A DNA stretch of 5,309 bases from Sideroxydans lithotrophicus (GTDB lineage Bacteria > Pseudomonadota > Gammaproteobacteria > Burkholderiales > Sulfuriferulaceae): positions 1 through 5,309 of the forward strand of contig DZDB01000123.1 in assembly GCA_022736605.1 (NCBI GenBank), read 5' to 3'. The notes below the pieces were generated by a model. The model was not told the DNA's origin, did not search any database, and worked only from the letters and a program-made list of their open reading frames with translations. The position numbers and the translations under genes are program-made. Below, piece after piece: positions 1 through 4,332 of the stretch. Position 1 is the first letter of the stretch. Every line of letters starts with the position of its first letter.

Positions 1-584
1 TGCCAGCCGGACAGCATCAGCATCCCGGCGGCGAGGTTTTCATTCAGCGGCGCAGCACCGGCCTGTTTGCGCAGGCCGCGCTTGAACAGCGAATCGCCCG
101 AGGTGTCGAGGTAGAGCGTGCAGGTGTCGCTGGTCAGAAACGCGTAGATGCGCACATCGGGTTCGCGGATGTCGACGTTGGGGCGCTCACCGGTGGCGTC
201 GCGAAACCGGTCGCAGACGGCATCCTTGATGCGCAGGGTGGTGAATTCCAGGCTTTTCAGCGGCGAATTCTGTGCCGTCATTTTCACCACGAGGGTGCGG
301 TCAACGCTGAAAAAATCCGGCCAGTTGAACGACAGGGCGCCTTGATAAATATCTTCTTCATTGCGGTACGCGCCACCGCCGACACGCCACAGCACGCGGC
401 TGGCGATGCGTGAGTGCAGGTTGACGCGATAGCACAGCGCACGGTCGCCGATAAAGGCGACGCCGCCATAGCCCGCCGCCACCTGTTGCGCGCCGAGGCC
501 GGTCAGCTCTTGCGCCAGCAGGGCTTCCAGGCCGCGCGGGCAGGGGGCAAAAAAGCGTTCAAGGGGTTTGTCCATGCTGCTCAT
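1..584 (-). CDS. rlmL: RlmL-type THUMP-domain 23S rRNA methyltransferase (N-terminal 194 residues)
   Basis: This leftward gene is cut by the left edge; 194 codons are visible. The family methylates guanine N2 in 23S rRNA (G2445 in E. coli) using S-adenosylmethionine in the cytoplasm. The N-terminus has the family opening FFAPCPRGLEALL (11-23). It is followed by a THUMP RNA-binding region (about 50-160) with NLHSRIASRVL, SLEFTTLRIKDAVCDRFR and LYLDTSGDSLFKRG, then the linker APLNENLAAGMLMLSGW that opens the methyltransferase domain. The catalytic NPPY-type motif would lie outside the window. The chosen ATG (584-582) overlaps the hemJ stop as ATGA, which suggests translational coupling; an in-frame ATG three codons later (575) is an alternative. 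No good Shine-Dalgarno is seen. Whether the protein is the short methyltransferase (about 400 aa) or the long RlmKL fusion (about 700 aa) cannot be told here. Confidence 0.88.
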   Translation of the reverse strand, partial: MSSMDKPLERFFAPCPRGLEALLAQELTGLGAQQVAAGYGGVAFIGDRALCYRVNLHSRIASRVLWRVGGGAYRNEEDIYQGALSFNWPDFFSVDRTLVVKMTAQNSPLKSLEFTTLRIKDAVCDRFRDATGERPNVDIREPDVRIYAFLTSDTCTLYLDTSGDSLFKRGLRKQAGAAPLNENLAAGMLMLSGW

Positions 585-994
585 GGCTTGAGCACCACTA
601 AAAATACGATTGCGAATAGCACCAATACCGGCACTTCGTTGAACCAACGGTAGAATACGTGGCCGTACTGGTTGGCGTCAGCGGCGAACACTTTGACCAG
701 ATGGCCGCAATACAGGTGATACGCCGCCAGCACCGCCACCAGCGCCAGCTTGATATTGAGCCAGGTGCCGCTATAGCCGAAACCGAGCCAGAGCCAGATG
801 CCGAACGCCAGCGCCAGTACGCCCAGTGGCGTCATGAAACGATACAGCTTGCGCTCCATCAGCTTGAGGCGTTCGGACGTGGCGCTGTCGCTAATCATCG
901 CGTGATTGACAAACAGGCGTGGCAAATAAAACAGCCCGCCAAACCAGCTGATGACGAAAATAATGTGTAAAGCCTTAATCCATAAAATCAACAT
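581..994 (-). CDS. hemJ: HemJ, protoporphyrinogen IX oxidase
   Basis: The 137-residue integral membrane protein belongs to the HemJ (UPF0093) family. HemJ oxidises protoporphyrinogen IX to protoporphyrin IX, the penultimate step of heme synthesis, at the inner membrane. Four hydrophobic helices are visible, at about 5-23, 54-72, 79-96 and 119-136. Family-type signatures are KALHIIFVISWFGGLFYLPRLFV (7-29; His10 and Arg26), the MERKLYRFMTP loop (46-56), WLNIKLALV (78-86; Lys82) and YHLYCGH (92-98). Length is normal. The reading frame extends to a TTG at 1006, but the ATG at 994 gives the usual HemJ start (MLILWIKALH) and was chosen; no strong Shine-Dalgarno precedes either. The stop overlaps the rlmL start by 4 bp, so the two are probably one transcript. 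The promoter must lie inside the divergent thioredoxin gene because only 12 bp separate the two ATGs. Confidence 0.93.
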   Translation of the reverse strand: MLILWIKALHIIFVISWFGGLFYLPRLFVNHAMISDSATSERLKLMERKLYRFMTPLGVLALAFGIWLWLGFGYSGTWLNIKLALVAVLAAYHLYCGHLVKVFAADANQYGHVFYRWFNEVPVLVLFAIVFLVVLKP

Positions 995-1006
995 AGTGTG
1001 ACCCAA

Positions 1007-1549
1007 ATGAAAAACGCGCTTGGCCCAAAGGCAAAAATCTGGCTCAAAAAACTGACCCCAAGCCCGGTCACGCTGTTACTGCTCGGCTTGATAGTCTATG
1101 TGTGGTTTCGGCCGCCCGCCTGGGTGTCAGACGAGCAGCGTCCGGTGCCGAATGTGCAAATGATGCTCACGGATGGCCGGGTGGTGTCGATGGCATCCTT
1201 GCGCGGCAAAGTCGTGCTGGTGAATTTCTGGGCCACCTGGTGTCCGTATTGTCGACATGAAATGCCCGATATGCAGGCATTTTACCGCGACTGGCACGCG
1301 CGCGGGTTTGAAATCCTGGCCTTGTCGATTGAAGACAATCCGGCGCTGGTTGCGGCGTTCATGGAGAAAGAAAAATATACCTTTCCGGCCGGGCTGGCCT
1401 CGGCTGAAGTGCAGCAGGCGTTTGGCGGCGCAAACCGGGTGCCACTGTCGTTTATTGTGGATAAGAAAGGCGTGATCCGCCACAAGGTCAGCGGACAGGT
1501 GTATTACGCGAGACTGGAGGGGCTGGTCGCGCCGCTGCTCAAGGATTGA
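1007..1549 (+). CDS. Membrane-anchored TlpA/ResA-type thiol-disulfide oxidoreductase (WCPYC)
   Basis: The 180-residue protein has a short basic N-terminus, one transmembrane anchor (about 20-34, TLLLLGLIVYVWF) and a periplasmic thioredoxin fold. SLRGKVVLVNFWATWCPYCRHEMP (64-87) carries the CXXC active site at Cys79 and Cys82. VPLSFIVDKKG (145-155) supplies the cis-proline loop (Pro146). TlpA/ResA proteins usually reduce disulfides in exported proteins, for example apocytochrome c or copper-site proteins; the client here is unknown. A GTG at 998 in the same frame would add three residues. ATG at 1007 is preferred, though neither start has a recognisable Shine-Dalgarno. The gene diverges from hemJ with a 12-bp gap, and its last 46 bp overlap the 3' end of the DinB-like gene on the other strand. 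Known neighbours in heme synthesis make a cytochrome-maturation role tempting, but that is inference. The family call is firm; subfamily and gene symbol are not. Confidence 0.92.
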   Translation: MKNALGPKAKIWLKKLTPSPVTLLLLGLIVYVWFRPPAWVSDEQRPVPNVQMMLTDGRVVSMASLRGKVVLVNFWATWCPYCRHEMPDMQAFYRDWHARGFEILALSIEDNPALVAAFMEKEKYTFPAGLASAEVQQAFGGANRVPLSFIVDKKGVIRHKVSGQVYYARLEGLVAPLLKD

Positions 1550-2082
1550 TCCGCGCGCACGGTTTGCAGGTAGCCATCCATTTCGATTTTGTAATAAAAA
1601 TAATCCATTTCCGGCGCTACGCCACCCAAGCGTGTAATCACCGCTGAAATCTGCCCGCGATGGTGGGTGGGGTGGTTCATCATGTGCGTCAGTACGTCGC
1701 GTACCCACATCTCGCGCGCCTGGCCGTTGGACGAGGTAAACGCCAGCCGTTCGTCAAAGAACGCTTCGTCGCGCGCTTCCAGCCACAACGATAATTCGGC
1801 GCTATGGCTTTGCGTGACTTCGATCAGCTGGTTCCAGTCGGGGTAGAGAATGCGCTTGAAATCTGCCGGGTAAACCTCGCCGCGTAAACGCCCACACCAC
1901 AGGCGGCTGACTTGTAGAATATGGTCGGCGGTGTGGTGAATGCTGTCAAAATACAGTCCCTGCGGGCTACTGAGCAGACTTGGATCAAGTCCGCCCAGTG
2001 CCGCAAACAGGCGGTCGTTGGCCCATTGCTGGTAGTCCGACAGCACGACAAAATAGCTTTTCCACGAATACGGTGTGTGCAT
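1504..2082 (-). CDS. DinB-like (DinB/YfiT superfamily) putative metalloprotein
   Basis: The 192-residue protein belongs to the DinB/YfiT four-helix-bundle superfamily. Members bind a divalent metal through three histidines, and some are thiol S-transferases or thiol-dependent isomerases; most are uncharacterised. The helix-1 pattern SDYQQWANDRLFAAL (15-29) and SIHHTADHIL (47-56) are typical. The diagnostic NHPTHHRGQI (136-145) supplies His137 and His141, with His50 (or His49/His54) as the likely third ligand, so the metal site looks intact. No signal peptide is seen, so it is probably cytoplasmic. The ATG lies 2 bp after the stop of the second thioredoxin gene (TGA-TC-ATG), which implies cotranscription; AGGG about 9 bp upstream is a weak ribosome site. 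The last 20 or so residues are serine/alanine-rich, look non-conserved, and run 46 bp into the convergent thioredoxin gene. The substrate cannot be predicted. Confidence 0.88.
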   Translation of the reverse strand: MHTPYSWKSYFVVLSDYQQWANDRLFAALGGLDPSLLSSPQGLYFDSIHHTADHILQVSRLWCGRLRGEVYPADFKRILYPDWNQLIEVTQSHSAELSLWLEARDEAFFDERLAFTSSNGQAREMWVRDVLTHMMNHPTHHRGQISAVITRLGGVAPEMDYFYYKIEMDGYLQTVRADQSLSSGATSPSSLA

Positions 2083-2084
2083 GA

Positions 2085-2603
2085 TCAGCCCTGTTTGATG
2101 AGCGCCTGGTCGAGCCGCTTGCGCAGCTTGACGAAATCCAGCGTGCCGATGGTCTGGTCAATAATATTACCCTGCTGGTCGATCAGGAATGAGGTCGGGG
2201 TAAGCTGCACATTGTCGAACTGACCGGCCAGCTTGCCTTGAATATCCAGCGCCACCGGGAACGGTAACGCGCGTTCCTGATTGAAACGCAGCACATAGTT
2301 GGGCGGGTCGTAGGCCATCGCCACCGCAACGACCTCAAAGCCCTTGGCGTGATACTGCTGGTAGGTTTCGACGATGTGCGGCATCTCTTCGATGCAGCCG
2401 GGGCATGACGTGGCCCAGAAATTGACCAGCACCATTTTGCCGCGCAGACTCTGCAGGCTGATTTGCTTGCCATTCAGGTCGGTGAACGTCACGTCCGGCG
2501 CTGCCGTTTTTTGCGTCAGGCTGATAAACAGCAGGGTCGCCAGCCCGATCGCGACCGCGCCAATCAGGAAAAACTTGTAGTATCGCTTGCCATTCATTGC
2601 CAT
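2085..2603 (-). CDS. Membrane-anchored TlpA/ResA-type thiol-disulfide oxidoreductase (SCPGC)
   Basis: This 172-residue second thioredoxin-fold protein has an N-terminal membrane anchor (about 10-29, KFFLIGAVAIGLATLLFISL) after a basic MNGKRYYK. The redox domain follows. SLRGKMVLVNFWATSCPGCIEEMP (52-75) carries the CXXC pair Cys67/Cys70, and LTPTSFLIDQQGNI (134-147) carries the cis-proline, Pro136. The usual tryptophan before the first active-site cysteine is serine here. The family reduces periplasmic disulfides; the client is unknown. ATG at 2603 is used, but the ATG at 2597 (third codon) is equally possible. Only a weak GAG lies 7 bp upstream of the first. The gene heads a two-gene unit with the DinB-like gene and is divergent, by 20 bp, from the DUF4197 gene. 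It resembles the thioredoxin gene at 1007-1549, most strongly around the active site, and may be an old paralogue. Confidence 0.92.
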   Translation of the reverse strand: MAMNGKRYYKFFLIGAVAIGLATLLFISLTQKTAAPDVTFTDLNGKQISLQSLRGKMVLVNFWATSCPGCIEEMPHIVETYQQYHAKGFEVVAVAMAYDPPNYVLRFNQERALPFPVALDIQGKLAGQFDNVQLTPTSFLIDQQGNIIDQTIGTLDFVKLRKRLDQALIKQG

Positions 2604-2613
2604 TTTTTTACTC

Positions 2614-2617
2614 GGAG
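2614..2617 (+). promoter_or_regulatory. Ribosome binding site deciding the DUF4197 gene start
   Basis: GGAG lies 6 bp before the ATG at 2624 and is the clearest Shine-Dalgarno in the window. It favours 2624 over the in-frame ATG at 2597, which would put charged residues in front of the signal peptide and overlap the divergent gene. Confidence 0.75.
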
Positions 2618-2623
2618 ACAGAT

Positions 2624-3331
2624 ATGCATCGGATTGTCATGGTTTTCGTCGGACTTGTCATCAGTGTAGCCGCCCATGCCGGTGCGCTGGACGGGTTTAC
2701 CGAAGGGCAGACGGCACAGGCTTTGAAAAGTGCGCTGGAGCTAGGTTCCATCAAGGCGGTGGCGCAGTTGAGCAAGCCTGATGGCTTTCTGGATAACCCG
2801 CAGATCAAAATACCGCTGCCGGAAAATCTCAAACGCATCGAATCGATGGCGCGCATGGTGGGGCAGGGCGATAAATTCGACGAACTCGTCACCGCCATGA
2901 ATCGCGCCGCCGAAGCGTCGGTGCCGGAAGCCAAAACGCTGCTGGTGAACGCGGTGAAAAAGATGTCGGTACAGGACGCCAAAGCCATCCTTACCGGCGG
3001 CGACGACTCGGCCACCCACTATTTCCGGCAAAATTCGCAGACCCAGTTGCGGGAAAAATTCCTGCCCATCGTCACGCGCTACACGCAAAAACTCGGCCTG
3101 GCGCAACAATACAACAACCTCGCCGGACAAGCTGCCGGGTTCGGCCTGATCAAACAGCAGGACGCGAACATTCAGGATTATGTTACCAACAAGGCGCTCG
3201 ATGGCTTGTACGCCACCATCGCCGAACAGGAAAAAGCCCTGCGCAGCAACCCGCTGCAGTACACCGGCGGGATCGCCAAAAAATACGGTGGTGGCCTGAT
3301 GCAGTCGGTATTTGGCGCGCTGGCGAAATAG
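2624..3331 (+). CDS. Exported DUF4197 family protein
   Basis: The 235-residue protein has a clear Sec signal peptide: MHR, a hydrophobic core (about 4-16), and probable cleavage after AHA at 19. The mature part has the DUF4197 pattern. ALKSALELGSIKAVAQL (33-49) is followed by GFLDNPQIKIPLPENL (54-69), FDELVTAMNRAAEASVPEA (85-103), and DAKAILTGGDDSATHYFR (118-135) leading into LREKFLPIV (142-150). It is expected to be a helical periplasmic protein, or a lipid-less one on the periplasmic face. No cysteine is present in the mature chain, so it is unlikely to be a direct substrate of the adjacent thioredoxin. No biochemical role is known for the family. The start is fixed by GGAG at 2614 and by the signal peptide. 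It diverges from the thioredoxin gene at 2085-2603 with 20 bp between starts, and is followed 40 bp downstream by the DJ-1-like gene on the same strand. Confidence 0.9.
   Translation: MHRIVMVFVGLVISVAAHAGALDGFTEGQTAQALKSALELGSIKAVAQLSKPDGFLDNPQIKIPLPENLKRIESMARMVGQGDKFDELVTAMNRAAEASVPEAKTLLVNAVKKMSVQDAKAILTGGDDSATHYFRQNSQTQLREKFLPIVTRYTQKLGLAQQYNNLAGQAAGFGLIKQQDANIQDYVTNKALDGLYATIAEQEKALRSNPLQYTGGIAKKYGGGLMQSVFGALAK
2633..2661 (-). promoter_or_regulatory. Possible sigma-70-type promoter for the leftward thioredoxin/DinB unit
   Basis: Read leftward, ATGACA (2661-2656, 5/6 to TTGACA) is followed after exactly 17 bp by GACAAT (2638-2633, 4/6 to TATAAT). Transcription would start near 2626, about 22 bp before the ATG at 2603. 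It lies inside the signal-peptide codons of the divergent DUF4197 gene. A match this degenerate can occur by chance. Confidence 0.25.
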
Positions 3332-3371
3332 TTTTTCAGGCTTGTGACCGTTTTCATTCTTCGATACTTTT

Positions 3372-4118
3372 ATGGCCAGACTACTCATTATTCTCACCGC
3401 TGCTTCCACCCTGCCGCTGAAAGACGGCGGCACGATGCCGACCGGTTTCTGGGCGCAGGAGTTCGTGCCCGCCCACCATCTTTTTCTGGAGCATGGTCAT
3501 CAGGTCGACATTGCCACGCCGAACGGTAAAGTGGCGGCGCTCGATGAAACCTGTTTTGCGCCCGAATTTCACGACCATGATGCTGGGCGTATTTTCAACC
3601 TGCGAGAACAGCTGGCGGAAATCGACGGCTGGCGTACGCCGCTGTCGCTGGAACGCCTGGCGCTCACCGGGGCGAAATACGACGCGTTGTTTTTCCCCGG
3701 CGGGCATGGGCCGATGGTCGATCTGATCGACTCGGCGGCGTGCGGCAATCTGGTCAAGCGCACGCTGGCGGGCAATGGCCTGATTGGCGCGGTATGCCAC
3801 GGCCCAGCCGGTCTGGTGCCTGCACAGCACGCAGGCGCATGGCTGTTTTCAGGCTATGCAATGACCTGTTTCAGCCCCGAAGAAGAGCAATTGGCGGGCT
3901 TGGCCGATCAATTGCCGGCATTGCTGGCTGAACGGCTGGCGGCACTGGGCGGGCAGCTGCAATTTGGTGCGCCGGGCAGTGAGCACGTCGTCATCGATCG
4001 GCAGCTTTACACCGGGCAAAACCCTGCGTCGGTAGAGAAACTGGCGTTTATCATGGCGCGGCGGTTGAAAAAACTGGGTAGCCTGGACAAGGATGCGTGC
4101 GGCACGCCCTGTGATTGA
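3372..4118 (+). CDS. DJ-1/PfpI superfamily protein, Hsp31-like (class I glutamine amidotransferase-like fold)
   Basis: The 248-residue protein has the DJ-1/PfpI fold. The opening beta strand is ARLLIILTAAS (2-12). PTGFWAQEFVPAHHLF (23-38) carries the conserved acidic residue Glu30. YDALFFPGGHGPMVDL (103-118) is the oxyanion/strand region, and GAVCHGPAGLV (139-149) is the nucleophile elbow with Cys142 followed by His143. This Cys-His-Glu set and the length fit the Hsp31-like group. Relatives there act as glutathione-independent glyoxalase (methylglyoxal to D-lactate), holdase chaperone or deglycase; which applies here is unknown. The protein looks cytoplasmic. The C-terminus ends with CGTPC (243-247), an extra cysteine pair. 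ATG at 3372 keeps the first strand intact, but no Shine-Dalgarno precedes it, and the next in-frame ATG (codon 22) would remove core structure. It may be cotranscribed with the DUF4197 gene 40 bp upstream; no terminator is seen between them. Confidence 0.9.
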   Translation: MARLLIILTAASTLPLKDGGTMPTGFWAQEFVPAHHLFLEHGHQVDIATPNGKVAALDETCFAPEFHDHDAGRIFNLREQLAEIDGWRTPLSLERLALTGAKYDALFFPGGHGPMVDLIDSAACGNLVKRTLAGNGLIGAVCHGPAGLVPAQHAGAWLFSGYAMTCFSPEEEQLAGLADQLPALLAERLAALGGQLQFGAPGSEHVVIDRQLYTGQNPASVEKLAFIMARRLKKLGSLDKDACGTPCD

Positions 4119-4133
4119 GAGGGTTTCATATGC

Positions 4134-4154
4134 CACGCACTGCTACAGTGCGTG
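4134..4154. promoter_or_regulatory. Perfect dyad, candidate NtrC-type enhancer site 1
   Basis: Two 9-bp arms, CACGCACTG (4134-4142) and CAGTGCGTG (4146-4154), are exact inverted complements around a 3-bp spacer. Inside is GCAC-N7-GTGC, the half-site geometry of NtrC (NRI) sites such as those at enteric glnA. The centre (4144) lies about 136 bp before the predicted sigma-54 start site. No T-run follows, so a Rho-independent terminator for the upstream gene is the weaker reading. Confidence 0.6.
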
Positions 4155-4166
4155 CGCGTCAAAATT

Positions 4167-4185
4167 TGCGCAGATTGTGTGCGCA
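4167..4185. promoter_or_regulatory. Imperfect dyad, candidate enhancer site 2
   Basis: TGCGCA occurs at 4167-4172 and again at 4180-4185, giving a 19-bp dyad centred at 4176. That is 32 bp (three helical turns) from site 1 and about -104 from the predicted start. The half-site spacing is 2 bp wider than in site 1 and the bases are GCGC rather than GCAC, so it would be a weaker site. Confidence 0.4.
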
Positions 4186-4202
4186 TTTCTGGTTTCTCGG
4201 TG

Positions 4203-4250
4203 AGGAATTTAAGTAAATATTTGAATTAAATGTAAATTATTTTCTATTTT
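4203..4250. promoter_or_regulatory. AT-rich spacer with a possible IHF site
   Basis: This stretch is strongly AT-rich compared with the rest of the window and sits between the dyads and the sigma-54 box. On the minus strand 4226-4214 reads ATTCAA-N4-TTA, one mismatch from the IHF consensus WATCAA-N4-TTR. IHF bending between enhancer and promoter is common at sigma-54 promoters. The low sequence complexity makes a chance match likely. A poor sigma-70 pair (TTGAAT 4221, TATTTT 4245) is also present. Confidence 0.3.
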
Positions 4251-4253
4251 CGC

Positions 4254-4268
4254 TGGCACGCCGTTTGC
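4254..4268 (+). promoter_or_regulatory. Sigma-54 (RpoN) promoter of the ATP-grasp gene
   Basis: TGGCACG (4254-4260), 4 bp, then TTGC (4265-4268) matches the sigma-54 consensus TGGCACG-N4-TTGCW through the invariant GG (4255-4256) and GC (4267-4268), which are 12 bp apart as required. Only the base after TTGC (G instead of A/T) departs from consensus. Transcription would begin near 4280, leaving a leader of about 53 nt. The location in the only real intergenic space, directly upstream of the rightward gene, supports function. Confidence 0.85.
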
Positions 4269-4332
4269 GTAGATAACCGTAACAGTTGTTTTAGATACTT
4301 TACAGCGTTGTTAAACCAGACAGAGTGCGACC

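Noticed and set aside
906..964. TTGACA at 906 and AATAAT at 959 as a promoter for the first thioredoxin gene
   Set aside because: They are far too distant to work as a pair. Neither has a partner at 16-18 bp, so no promoter is called although one must exist nearby.
1127..1708. Leftward open frame (about 190 codons) across the first thioredoxin and DinB-like 3' ends
   Set aside because: It overlaps two well-supported genes, its translation is His/Arg-rich, and no family is recognisable.
2597..2623. Upstream ATG at 2597 as the start of the DUF4197 protein
   Set aside because: It would add nine residues including Glu and Asp in front of a normal signal peptide and overlap the divergent start; GGAG at 2614 supports the ATG at 2624.
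2741..3433. Long leftward open frame (about 230 codons) opposite the DUF4197 gene
   Set aside because: It is antisense to a gene with a signal peptide, a good ribosome site and clear family motifs. Its translation is rich in Arg, Gln and Phe, typical of shadow frames in GC-rich DNA.
4134..4154. Hairpin 15 bp after the DJ-1-like stop codon as a Rho-independent terminator
   Set aside because: The stem is strong, but no T-run follows (CGCGTCAAAATTTGC). Its internal GCAC-N7-GTGC and distance from the sigma-54 box fit an enhancer site better.
4221..4250. TTGAAT/TATTTT as a sigma-70 promoter of the ATP-grasp gene
   Set aside because: Only 4/6 matches in each box, 18 bp spacing, and it lies in a low-complexity AT-rich stretch. 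The adjacent sigma-54 motif is far stronger.
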